From: Lytechinus pictus
Lineage: Eukaryota; Echinodermata; Echinoidea; Temnopleuroida; Toxopneustidae
Assembly (NCBI RefSeq): GCF_037042905.1
Contig: NC_087257.1
Location: 22,263,001 to 22,327,000 of the forward strand
Direction of reading: 5' to 3'
DNA: 64,000 nt
The notes under the pieces are model-generated. The model did not search any database. It was given only the letters and a program-made list of their open reading frames with translations, and had not been told where the DNA came from. The translations under genes were made by a program, and so were the position numbers. This document shows positions 37,357 through 48,805 of this stretch, piece by piece; the first letter of the stretch is position 1; each line of letters begins with the position of its first letter.

Positions 37357-40300
37357 CTATCTCCGACTGGTCATTCTTCTCGTCTGTCTCCGTTGTTCGT
37401 CTCGTTCCCGCTGCTTCGCATCGAACCACGGTAACTCAAACTCACTATAGGAAGAGAGAGGAACAAAGTGAAAGTATGAGAACCTGGATCTTATATTCCA
37501 AAAGGATGCTTTCAACTAGAGTAGAAAGAAACCGGCCTCATATCTCTGAAGATTAAAATTCTTGCTGTCAACAGGTATCTTAATCCAAATTTAATCATAA
37601 CTCAAAATTTGATTAGGGTTACTCTTAGAAATTTACTCCCACCATGTCATTTTTTTTTTAAAGGGAAATCTGAGGTATTTTCAAGCACAAGGAAATAATA
37701 ACATTCATGCATAATCGACAATCATCTTTATGAAACAGCAAGGCTCTGTAACATAAAGCTTAGCGAATGATGGTGGGGTTGATTTTTATGATTAATCACA
37801 CATAATGATCAATGCAGACAATCATAGAAATCAGCCTCGTGATCAATCACTATGCTTCATGTTACTGGGCCCAGGTAATCTTACCTTGGTTTAACTGTTG
37901 GGACCTGTACACCAAAGGTGATGACTGGAATCGTATCACTCATCTCGATGTATTCAGCTAGAATGTAGTGATAGCAAGAAAGCTCTGATTAGTGACAATG
38001 ATTCTTTGTTGGTGGGGTTATCTAAGATTACTGAAATACTATAATGGAAGGGGTTACTGTATGCTTCTTGAAATCAATTCCCAGTCAGTTTCAGGTACGA
38101 AATCAATGACTTGAATTCACAAAGGTGGTTTTTAAAACCATCGGTTGAACTCATGGTTTATGCAGATTTCCTGTATAAATTATGCTTACCGGTATTTACC
38201 ATGGTTAAGTACGCTATTTTATTCATGAGTCCACTGTTTGAAGAGTGGACTCACTTATTCAAAACAGTGAACTCATGAATAAAATAGCGTTGATAACCAC
38301 GCCAACAAGCGTCAACTTGGCCCGCTGTGAGAAAAGCGCGCATCAGCATTGGACATTTTTTAATATATGTGGTAAATAAGCGTAATTTATACAGGTAATC
38401 TGCATAAACCATGGGTTCAACCGATGCTTTTAAAAACCACCTTTGTAAATTTGGGCTAATAAGTCTTGCAATTATATGTGACTATAAATCATCAACTAAA
38501 TGCTAGTCTGCTTTTTGCAGCAGAAAATATAAGTTGAACTGCTACAAACAGAATTGATCCTACCACCTTCAATTGCAAATGAAAACTGCAATCAATTGCA
38601 AAGATGTTTCTTACAACACCACATTAGATCATCAGGTATAAAGAGAAAAAAATAATCAACTTCCATGAGAGAGGTACAAGGTCTTTCCAAACAGCTATAT
38701 TTATTATATTTCACTCATCAGTTATAATCAACTTGACCATTTTCATTTTAGAACCCTCTTACACAGTTTGAATTGAAAATAAAATATGGATGAAAATGAG
38801 CTGCTAAACTGGACATGTAATTGGCTAATTTATGGTCAAACCAGAACTCTAGACCAGAGTTTAAATCAAATTATCAAACCAGAGTTCAGAAAATTGGTCA
38901 GTGGAATTAGACCAAATGAGAATTCTGCCAGCTTACCATCATTTTCTCCAGGGTAGAATGTGGTGAGTATATGCTCCCATTGAGCATACTCTCTCTGCTT
39001 CTGTTTATTAACAAGTCTCTCATGTTCTCTAAGCTCTCGTATCCTCTGGATGTCCCATCTCTTCCGCTTCCGTTCGTCCTGCTCCAGTTTGCTATGGCGT
39101 TGCTCAAAGACAGCATCGCTGCACTCCTGCTAAACCAACAAGAGAGATTAGGAAGAAAATGGGATGGGAGGTCTGCAGCATGCGGTTTACTATCATAACA
39201 TACAGGTATCTCAGGAAATTTGCACTAGCACCAATTGCTCCAATTAAAAAAAAATTCACATCTGTTTAACTCAAGTTGTCCTCAAACTTTACACTATACC
39301 TAAATCCAAACTTTTTAATTGCAATTGAGCAAAAGATTTGGTCACTCATAATATTGATAGTCCAATCTAACTGACAGCATTAAAAGTGTAAATCATCACC
39401 AGCTTTAACCAAAATGACAGGACGGTATGGAAGAGAACAATCAAGGAAATGAACAGGCCAACCCCACAAAGTGGGAAAACAGGACAAGATTACTAGTACA
39501 GTGGTAGAATCAGCTCACTTTTGCAAACAATAGAGGTGTAACAGAAAGTGGGCGAGTATATTCCAATACATGTACTTTCTTTGGCCAGGCTAACACTCCC
39601 TTAGTCCCATCAATAGCAAACATGAAGTAAAAAATAGTCCTTTACCTCTGGAGCATCTGAGGATGTACTTGGTGGTGGAATGTTGATGACCCGCCATGAA
39701 GGAACTGAAAGGAAGAAAGAATAAGTCATTTTTATTTAATTCATGGTGACAGGACCTTGATTTCAGGACTTGATTGTTTGCTGCAGCTACAGATACTAAG
39801 CATCTTTAATTTGTTTTTCAGCAGACTAGAAAGCTTGCCTGAGGGATTCTGACATATGTTACATGTGTTATCTGATTTCCACAGCCACCATTGTGGGCTG
39901 TTTCATAAAAATTTGTAAATTACACATGACTTTACAAAGGAACGGTCACCCTTTCTTGTCGTAAATGATATATTCCCCATTTCCTACACGTATTGGTGTT
40001 GATTTATCTCCCAAGAAAGGATCTTCATTCATGCGTAGATTCTCATTAGTTATGGAAAGCGATATTAAACACGTATCAGTTTCCCTTAAAAAAATAATAG
40101 GTGTGGTCACAAAGGCAGAAGCAAAACAAGAAAAACTTTGCACAAATAGTACTCACCCATTACAGATTCTTCATCTAGGAGAACAGTCTGGGGGACCCTT
40201 AAGTCACTCAAGCAAGGGTACATCACTTCTGTTCGATGAAACTTGTCATCGTCCTTTGACTCTTTACTGTCCTGTCTACCTGTGCTCTTCTTCTCCTCCT

Positions 40301-43300
40301 TCTTGGCAAGTTTCTCTGCCCTTCTTTGCTTCTTGCTCAGTTCTGTGTTGGTGGAGCGTACCGATGAGATGCTGGAGTTGAGGTTGCCGTTGTTGTCTTT
40401 GATGGGTGTGCTGACCCCTCGACCTATTGACTGCTTCCCGGTGCTGTTGATCGACACGTCTAGCTCTGACTTACGCTTCCTGGAAGAGAAGTAGAGAAAC
40501 AGAACTATGTTGATTTCAGAAGTATGAGAATGTTAGAAAATGAAGAAAAAAAATGAAGGCAAATAATTGCATATATGTAGGCACAGGCCTACTATACATA
40601 CATACTGTAGTCACACATCCAGTGACCACCCTTCTACATGTCTAAATAAAGACCAAAAAACTTGGTCTCCCATGAATAGTATTCCCATTGAGAGATGCAT
40701 TTAAAGAAACCAATCCAGAAAGACCACCTGTTCATTAAAGACCACTTTTTTTCTCCCTTGGACTCCCATGTAACTGTAGGTTTCATTATGTATGAAATAC
40801 ATTTCAGAGTTTTATACGATCTAGAAAAATTATAACAACTATCTCTCTTTTTTCATTTTCATACAAAAGAGGTAGAATAGACACATGCAATCTCTTGGGA
40901 GTGCCAAGTCTGTTTGACTCTATAGATGGTTTAAATAAATCATGTTTTTTTAAATATGTTTTGAAATTTGCTTTACTAATATGGTAATTATTTGACTCAG
41001 TCAACCTATGCGGATTTAACTATAGTATAAGATTTTAGAATGCTACACACAACTGAGGAAAATTTCACTGCCAGAATATCCAAAATAGCCCAATCCCCTA
41101 TAACTTTCCATTGTGTTCAACAGTAAACACTAAATGATTTAAAATAAACAGGACAGTAAAAAATTGTCCCTGTGCAGAAAAAAAATTGTATTCAGACCAC
41201 ACAACACAATAAGCAATGAGTGGAGTAGTGGACCTACTTTTTTTGCACCGGGGAATCCAGAATCTTCCGGGGCCTTCCAATAGGGCGATGATTGTTGTTG
41301 TTATTGGTTTGAGGCTCAACCTTTTCGGAGAGATGAGTTCTTCTATTCATGCGCTCTAATCTACACTTCAACTGCGGTTGTAGATAAAAACATATTAATA
41401 TCAAACAATAAGCAGCAATCAGGAATGTTTCTAAGAATTGTACTTCTTCTAAAGTCTTATATTGAAATATAAATACCAAAAAAAATAGTTATGTACTGGA
41501 GAAAAGAGATGCCTTATAAGTTATATGTGTATTCATAATACAGTGTAGCCTTTTACTGTTACAATTCTAACAACTTCATGATTTAATAAAACATTACAAG
41601 AAAACCTAAAAAATCCATAATTTGAATATAGAATTGCATGGTACATGTACGTACAATGCAGCTTTGACCAGCTCTGGACACTTCAGACATTCAGAGATTT
41701 AGATTAGCTCATAGACCAGGATGTTGGCTGTTCTAGTGTTTGAATGAGCTGAGGGGATTAACACTTCCTAACAAAAGAAGATGCACTGCCCATTTGGCTG
41801 CACACCAGATTCATTGCATGATCCCATTGAATGTGCGTATGCATAAGCTTGGAAGCCCTACATGTTGTTATACATTAATGGTGGACACTGGACAATGAGT
41901 GTACATAACTTCCGAAGGTGTAGGTTTCACAGGTTGACATCATGAACTCAAGCAAGGCTCAAAACCCTCTCATTGGCCTTGGGTATATATTTGTGTATCC
42001 ATATTTTCCCCACCAATGCTGTAGTGTATATAGCAAGGACAGAAATTTGCCCCTTAGAAAGGCGGCCTCACCTAACAATATTGAAATTAGCAAAATTAAG
42101 GCATACAACCTTTTTAGTTTTTATCATTTTAAAATCATATTTAACAGTGAATTATGAATTTATCCCCCCCTCCCCTTCTCTCTCCCTCTACTCCTACATA
42201 AACTTTGCAATCATTTGACTGCATACATGCATAAGTGCGAAAGGGCATTCCGGGACCAGGTTGCATCATGTGTGTAGTGCAAGTCAGTGACTCTTCTCTT
42301 GAATGTGCAATGAAAGGCAGATAAAATGCAGAAAATCAGGGATGATCAGATGATCATCTATGTTTGTATGTAGATCTTTGTTTTTGTAGGCCTACATTGT
42401 GATGACTGACACCATTTTGAAATATAACACTATTTGTACAGTAGAGGAAACATACTACATTGTAAATAGTTTATAATTTCAAGAATTATTTTATTAAAAA
42501 AAACAGAAAAAATTGTGAAAAAAAATATACACCATTTTAAATGAAATTGACGTATAGTCACAATACCATTAACAAAATTTACAAAATGAAATATTGATCT
42601 ACAATGTAGATAGTGGTCTACTGAATTCACTCGAAGTTGGTCCCTAATGGCAGCTAGACATAAAATATTGACCAAAATCCCAAAATCTGTCACGAAGTTC
42701 AATTTTCATCATTTAAAAAGGGCCATTTATTTTGATCGCTTCGGCAGTCATGCCAATAATTGTGTACCATTCTTTGATTTCTTTCTATAAATTTTATGTC
42801 TGCCACATCCTGCCTCCCCTCTAAAATTAAAAAATACATGAAAAATAACCTCCAGATTTTATGACTATTTAAATTTAAGTCGTTATTTATTTTAAATTTA
42901 ACCTAGCTAGGCTATTTGATTTCTTTAGTCTCACCGTTTCATTTTCTAAACGCAATCGTTGTGCCTCTCTTTCAACCATTTGGATCTGTTTCTGCTGTTG
43001 TTCAATAACATCCAAGTGCAACATAGAAAGCACTTTCAAATGGGAAATTTCACTTTCTGCATTCACTTTGCACGGCGATGATGCACTTGTTGGGGCAACT
43101 GCAGCACACCCGCCATCTCCCGATCGTGCGTTTGGATTGTCACTCGGCTTTGTTGTGTTGTCGATAACATCGCGGGGCATGGCCAGCGCCGAAGCATTCA
43201 AAACAACAGACGGGTTATTGTCGGCCGCGTTGTTGTGCCCATCACGATGTTGGTCGTCCATGTTGACTGGAAGCGACACGTTCTCGTTGCTTGAACCGTC

Positions 43301-43519
43301 GCTATTTTTCAAATACAATTTACGAGTAGCATAAGATTTACCAGTGAGTTTCGATCGCTGCAATCCAATAAATTCAGACTTCATGTTCCCAGGAGCCATG
43401 GGAGAAAAAGCTGCTGCTATATCAAGAAACACGTTCCGAAAGTAAGACGACATTTGCAAAACAAAGCAGTTTGGATAATTTAAAAATGTCCATTCTCCAC
43501 ACTGCGATGGCACGATCAT
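37357..43519 (-). CDS. MSL1: MSL1 (male-specific lethal 1), 7 coding exons
   Basis: Exons in transcript order: 43519-42935, 41371-41238, 40479-40157, 39704-39646, 39126-38937, 37957-37885, 37444-37357. They join to 1452 nt, 483 residues plus TAG. MSL1 is the scaffold of the MSL complex, which binds MSL2, MSL3 and the acetyltransferase MOF/KAT8 to acetylate histone H4 Lys16. The end of exon 1 and exon 2 form the MSL2-binding coiled coil (VIEQQQKQIQ through CRLERMNRR). Exon 3 is Lys/Ser-rich with RTEVMYPCL. Exons 4-7 form the PEHE domain: VPSWRVINIPP, then KRKRWDIQRIRELRE, PVITFG and FELPWFD. The last exon ends in a basic tail RRQTRRMTSRR. The start is uncertain; a second ATG at 43453 would remove 22 residues. 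Human MSL1 is longer in its N-terminal low-complexity part. Confidence 0.95.
37741..37872. mobile_element. MITE with GGCTCTGTAACATAAAGC ends
   Basis: Left GGCTCTGTAACATAAAGC matches the reverse complement of the right end GGGCCCAGTAACATGAAGC, with about 45 bp of arm similarity. It abuts the acceptor-distal side of the MSL1 exon at 37885. Related tips appear at 23010 (CTGGTAACACAAAGC) and 53111. Confidence 0.7.
38118..38447. mobile_element. Foldback MITE with about 70-bp arms
   Basis: The arms are nearly perfect inverted repeats, from ACAAAGGTGGTTTTTAAAA through CATCGGTTGAAC, ATGGTTTATGCAGAT and CCTGTATAAATTA. A second inner palindrome pairs ACGCTATTTTATTCATGAG with its complement around 38275. 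It lies in the MSL1 intron between the PEHE exons. Confidence 0.85.
38937..39126 (-). CDS. MSL1: MSL1 PEHE-domain exon (MOF contact)
   Basis: This exon encodes 63 residues, including VFEQRHSKLEQDERKRKRWD and IQRIRELREHERL, the most conserved block of the MSL1 PEHE region. In known structures this part contacts the acetyltransferase MOF. A following stretch (QREYAQWEHILTTFYPGEND) leads into the exon at 37957, which carries the next conserved strand. Confidence 0.95.
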
Positions 43520-43539
43520 ACAGACCGTGAATTAAAAAT

Positions 43540-43980
43540 GCCTAAATATTGTCTAAATCATGGCTATTAAATTTTTCCACAATCCTATATTTACGATTCA
43601 GATCAAGTTATTGTTCTCCATACAACAAAAATCGTTCTTGATTAAGGTTACTGGTGTAAAATCACTTGCAAATTTAGCTCGTCGATCAAGACATCACTCC
43701 AAGTCCGAAAGCTAGTGACGCGACGCACTGTACTAGTACGATACGCTTGCATCATATCATTATACCGTACAGCGCACACATACGGTATGCACAGCGCAGT
43801 GCTGCTCTAGACTAGCTAGCACAGCACCACTAGCTGTGCAGCTCCACCTGCCCTGGCCAACGGGGAGGGTCGGTTCAGCAAAGCGCTGTTTCACTCCGGC
43901 GCTGCTATTGCAAGAACATGGCCTTCACGTGCGCGCGCGCTAGTGCTCGTGGGCTCTTTAAACTAAGGTAATCAAAAATG
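43540..43980 (-). promoter_or_regulatory. GC-rich MSL1 promoter region
   Basis: The stretch upstream of the MSL1 start codon turns GC- and CpG-rich (for example GGCGCTGCT and CGTGCGCGCGCGC at 43900-43945). No TATA box in a convincing position is seen. The exact start site and 5'UTR are unresolved. Confidence 0.45.
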
Positions 43981-44183
43981 CCAAGATGAATATACAATGA
44001 ATTATACTAGAAGAATATAAAAATATTAATTTAATAAATTGAATTAGTACTTAACCTGTGACCCTCCAGATAAAAAATGCTTAATTAAAAAGCATTCGTA
44101 AAACAAATGAATTGACATTTTTTATTCATTAACTTTTTAGGTCGCGACGTTATATATTTAAAATATCCCTCAAGATGCCGCAA

Positions 44184-44203
44184 GCTTCTGTGGCGCAATC
44201 GGC

Positions 44204-44240
<37 letters not shown>

Positions 44241-44257
44241 GAGCCCACCCAGGAGCG
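44184..44257 (+). tRNA. tRNA-Asn (anticodon GTT)
   Basis: A 74-nt cloverleaf. The acceptor GCTTCTG pairs with CAGGAGC (one G-T pair), with discriminator G. The anticodon stem TCGGC/ACCGA encloses the loop with GTT at 44218-44220, and the T-arm is GGTGG TTCGAGC CCACC. A and B boxes are intact (TGGCGCAATCGG, GGTTCGAGCCC). T runs for Pol III termination follow at 44265-44283. Apart from the acceptor stem it is nearly the same as the standard metazoan tRNA-Asn. No CCA is encoded and there is no intron. Confidence 0.97.
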
Positions 44258-44289
44258 GGATCCATTTTTATTTATTTTTTTTTAATCTT

Positions 44290-45545
44290 TCTTGCCATGG
44301 ACGAAGTGATAATTCTCTAATAGATTTCAATTGGGTTACTTACATTTGCTGTCTCATTTGAAATTACACAATAATGAGATGAGTATATTTGTTTATTTTT
44401 TATAATCTTTTTCAGATTTCCCTATTCATTGATTTATATATCATTCATCTATTACTTAATCCATTTGAGATTTTTGGGGATAGTTAATATTATTATCTAT
44501 TTGATTTCTTATTGTGCTTATTAGTGTGTATTATTTGTTTATTTCTGCATTTCATGAAAAAATTTGTGGCCGCTAATCATGTAGGCCCCAGTTGTAAACA
44601 TCCTTAAAAAGTATCTTCAACATAATTTATCTCCATCAAGAAAAGGGGGCCCCTTACCATAGCAGCCAGTCTGTTAGCGTGAACCACTGGTTCAGATCAG
44701 TGGTTTGGTTTGGTTTTATTTACCGTATAAAAATCACAATGAAATACATTTCACAAGATATTAGATTAAATATAAATATATAAACATGCAAATAAAAATA
44801 TTCGGATGGATCACTCTATTCAGAGCCATTGATATAATGGCTCTCTTCTTCCTAGAGGTCCAGTGGCATGGACCTAGTATGGGCACACACAACTAACTAT
44901 TTCCTCATAGACTCATGTGTTAAAAATGAGATTTGAAAACATCGCCAAAAATAAGTCTTAATAATGACACCATCCACACCTTAATCATTTGGTAGTTCAT
45001 CCAATATCCTTCAAACGCTAAAAATATGAAAAGGGGGTTTTCAGCATTTTTTCGCGCTACAGCTAGGGGCTCAAATCCAGACTACATGCACACTTGGTTG
45101 CAGCATGTAGGTCTATACCTCCATGGTTGCAGTCACAGTGCTCACATGGTTTTAGTTCCCATAAAATCCAGCATTGACAAATTATTGCTCTCCCATGCAG
45201 GACTGAACAGATCCAGTAGTAATCCCTCTGTATGCCCAGATGAAAAAAAACTTTTCAGATATGCACTGTTGATTTTATATGAATATTTTTCTAACCATTA
45301 CGTCATTTTAACGGACGGGTCTGAAGGGGAATCCCAAAATTGCCGTATCCCGTTAGTGGTGTGCGTCCATATGTCTAGAAAAAGATCAGAGATGCATGTC
45401 ACAGAAATACAATACTATATCGTTTACAATTCGTTGGGTGACGTGAGCATCTAAAAGAAATTACGCCATCTATAGTTATGTCCTGGTCTTTTTAATCGAG
45501 TCAATACAAGTCATGCTCTGCAATTAAGAGGATCTAGCTTATGTA
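44290..45545. other. Spacer, no gene supported
   Basis: AT-rich sequence. An open frame of 142 codons at 45026-45454 has no recognisable domain, motif or nearby splice-linked exon. A block at about 44700-44900 with GAAATACATTTCACAAGATAT looks like an old repeat. Confidence 0.5.
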
Positions 45546-45547
45546 CC

Positions 45548-46859
45548 CGAGTGAGTAAAAAAAAATACACCTCACAAATCTCCTATTTAAAGAAAAGATA
45601 TGTAATGAAAACATTATTATCATATATGGCCTGAAAGAGTATTTTCTCCCAAATAATGTAATACCATATCAATGAGGTATGTGTTAATGCTTGGATAATT
45701 CCTTGCAATGCTTGGATAATCAGGAGGTATAATCTTCTATGATGTAAAGTTCGAATTTACGCCGAAGTAAGACATGGCTGCAATGAATGAATCCAGATGT
45801 CGATGATCATAATCTTACATGAGTTAGTAAACATATTTGCAAATCCCTTTTCAATGAAATTAACTTTAGAATTGATACTAAAAAGTGTTTATTGGACAAT
45901 TATTATGTTAATTATTGAAAATTTGTTTTGCGATGGATTGTAATGCAACCCTTGTAGGATTATGTAGGATTATATGGTAACTGTCGGATAAAACGTCCGA
46001 CAAGTCCTTTCATGAAACGCCCCACAGGATTCATGAATAATATTGCAGTCATGCCTCACTTTGGCGCAAAGAATAGACCAGTTCGTAGTTACTTCTTGAC
46101 AATTTTGGTCAAATGACCTTTCATTTCTTTCATTATGATAGGCAGATTTCAAAGCAAGATAATACGTAAGCTTGCCTTACATAGCAGGATGAAGAAATTG
46201 AATAGACCGGGGGAGCGTTTCATCAACATTTTCATCCGACAAGTTGTCAGATCTGAGTCTTTCCTTGATTTTGATTGGCTGTGAGGCACTGTTACTATGG
46301 TAACTGTCGGATAAAACAGGACTTGTCGGATAAAACGTCCGACAAGTCCTTTCATGAAACGCCCCCCAGGTGACTAGAATAGCACACCAATGAACACTTT
46401 ATGAAGGTATTTGTTGCATTCCTACTTTGAATGCATATCATATAGCATGTTGCACGATGTACTTGGCAAACTGTGAAATACCAGTCGTTCGTGGATGCAT
46501 TGTTGTTTTTTGTGGATGTAAATGAAAACCACAATTCAAAAGAATATATGAATAATTAAGACATCAAAGTTGATGCTTATCTCATTAGATTTTAAACCAC
46601 CATGTCACTTTAGTACAAAATGACCTTCCTCTGATCATGCGTAGAATCTTTTGATCATGCGCAGAAAGGAACTACGAACTGGCTTATACCTACTGATTAT
46701 CCAAGCATGAAGACGGTACAAACCACATAAATATGGTATTACATTATTTGGGAGAAGATTCTCTTTCAGGCCATACATGATTTTGTTCATGACATATTTT
46801 TTCCTTAAACATGTAAAATGGGGATTTGTGAGGTGACAAGTTTTTTTTTACTCACACCG
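45548..46859. mobile_element. Foldback transposon with about 180-bp arms
   Basis: 45552-45735 matches the reverse complement of 46686-46857 in order: GAGTAAAAAAAA, CACCTCACAAATC, ATGGCCTGAAAGAG, TCTCCCAAATAATGTAATAC and TGCTTGGATAATCAG. The tips read CGAGTGAGT and CGGTGTGAGT. The interior is non-coding and carries a second MITE at 46209-46367 plus a fragment of the same MITE at 45969-46023. Confidence 0.8.
46209..46367. mobile_element. MITE with GGGGGNGCGTTTCAT ends
   Basis: Left GGGGGAGCGTTTCATCAA and the reverse complement of the right end GGGGGGCGTTTCATGAA are inverted repeats; TCCGACAAGT blocks repeat inside. It is nested within the foldback element. Family members are at 3268-3420 and, truncated, at 45969-46023. 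Confidence 0.75.
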
Positions 46860-47519
46860 TAGAATGCTACCTTTCTTTAACTGTGTGTTATCCTCATGAA
46901 CAAGATAATTTTATGCAGTTAGTTGAGCGCGAAGCGAGAGCGGATTTTTATTTAGATTTAGTGACCTGAAAGTTTTACCATTTGCCAAAACTTACTTATT
47001 TTCTTCATTTATTTTCCTTTTCCCTTTTCTCTCTCCTTGCCTTTCCCGTTTTCTTCCTCTCCTTATCATGCTTATAATTCGTCTATTACTCTTCTATAAG
47101 GGGCTCTTGTTCGCTCCGCCCCACCCCTGGATCCATCTATATACCACCACCGTGATATCATGCTATAGTTAACATGTTATAGGTGGCTTGCAATACAAAT
47201 TTGTAATCAAAGTAAAATGTATTTCAATAGCAAAGTCGCCATGTTCATGGCCCGCGTGACGTGTTTAGGAAATTCGATTGTCATTCCTCTCGCCAAGATA
47301 ATAATCATCATAAACACATGTCAACTGAACAGATGAAGTACACGTTATAGGGGGCAAAGGAGAACCCGGCCTCCCTGCCTCTCCTAAATACTCGGCAATA
47401 AACGTTCTGAGTGAAATATTAATCTTGGGAAGGGGAAAGGAAAGGTGATAACGACAATTAAGAGATGGCTATTTTCTCATCCAATAGGTTAATGCCGAGC
47501 AATAAAGTATGACTTCGCT

Positions 47520-48135
47520 CTGACCCATCCTATATTTTTAGGTCTTACTATTGATAACAAACTTACGTGGAATGCTCATATCAGCAATATTTGCAAAACT
47601 GTTGCAAGAAATATTGGAGTCATCAACAAACTTAAAAATGTTCTTCCAGCACAGACGCCATCCATGTTGTATTGTGCATTAATTCTACCGTATCTTAATT
47701 ATGGGATTCTGGCATGGGGAAATGCCTCTCAAACGAGACTCAACAAAATATTTCTACTTCAGACAAAAGTACTGAGGATAATATGTAATATGCCCTTTAG
47801 AGCTCATACGGATGAATTGTTTCGTCAAAAACGTATCCTTAACGTCATTGACTTGTACCGCTTACAACTATTCCATTTCATGTATCAGCTATAGATAGAA
47901 ATAGTGTATACCTATGTCCTACAAAATAAATTTATGAGTAATAATACCTTGCATTCATAATACCAGACAGTCAAATGACTATCACTTACCCAAAACAAGA
48001 ACAGTATTTTCGAGCAAAACTATATTTTTCACAGGACCCAAAGACTGGAATTCTTTAGACAGAGTAATAAAAGAGGCATCTACTCTGAATCGATTTAAAT
48101 TACTCATCAAAACATTTCTTCATACTGATTTAATC
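47520..48135 (+). pseudogene. Decayed LINE reverse-transcriptase C-terminus
   Basis: An open stretch ending at 47894 encodes LGLTIDNKLTWNAHI, INKLKNVLP, LPYLNYGILAWGNA and LNVIDLYRLQLFHFMY, typical of the thumb/C-terminal part of non-LTR reverse transcriptases (CR1/Jockey-like). After a stop at 47893-47895 and a frame change it resumes near 47990 with KTRTVFSSKTIFF and GPKDWNSLD. An A-rich tail with AATA repeats lies at about 48455-48475. It is a 5'-truncated, inactive insertion just upstream of the ACE-like gene. Confidence 0.85.
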
Positions 48136-48805
48136 ATATCCACGGTAGAGTTGAATATTTTAAAGTTAATATATAATTTTGTATATAGTGTATACACATT
48201 CGTGTTACAGTGTTTATATCTATATTAATTTATAGAATTTGGCTGATAATTTTGCTATATTCATATCATATTACCCTTATATAATTTCGATAGGGGGTCT
48301 ACAGCTTACAAGCTTTGCTTTTTAGTAAACCCCTCCACCTTTTTTCATTTTATTGGTACGTTTCAAAACTGCATATGCAGACGATGTATATTCTACTGTA
48401 AATGATTATTATGAAATGTGCTTTGAGAATTTGTGGAATATGAATATATGAATAAATAAATAAATATACGTCGGTCCAAGTTTAAAATGGCACCAATAAC
48501 AGGACTTCTCACTGTCAACTTTGTACATCTTGGGATTAGATTGACGTATAACATCAGAGCAGTTTTATTTTATTTTGTATGTATGTTTCTGAACAAAATA
48601 CGTTTCTGAACGAAATACCCCCTCCCCGACTCCCGCTTTGGAAAATCTTGGCTCCGCCCCCTCCAAGCTTCCGAAGCTGTCATGGGGCGACGCGGCTGTT
48701 CATGAGTTCACAAACAGTTACCGAGTTTACTTCTGTCGGTGTGTTAAAAAGGAACGGTATAGCATAGGAGTTGCTTCAATTAAGAGAGTCATAACGAAAA
48801 AGTGT

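Noticed and set aside
39965-40381. 138-codon plus-strand frame
   Set aside because: It overlaps, antisense, the MSL1 exon at 40157-40479 and has no features of its own.
43068-43334. 88-codon plus-strand frame
   Set aside because: Antisense shadow of the first MSL1 exon.
45026-45454. 142-codon open frame in the spacer before the foldback element
   Set aside because: No domain, signal, splice partner or repeat-derived protein could be recognised; length alone is not enough in AT-rich spacer.
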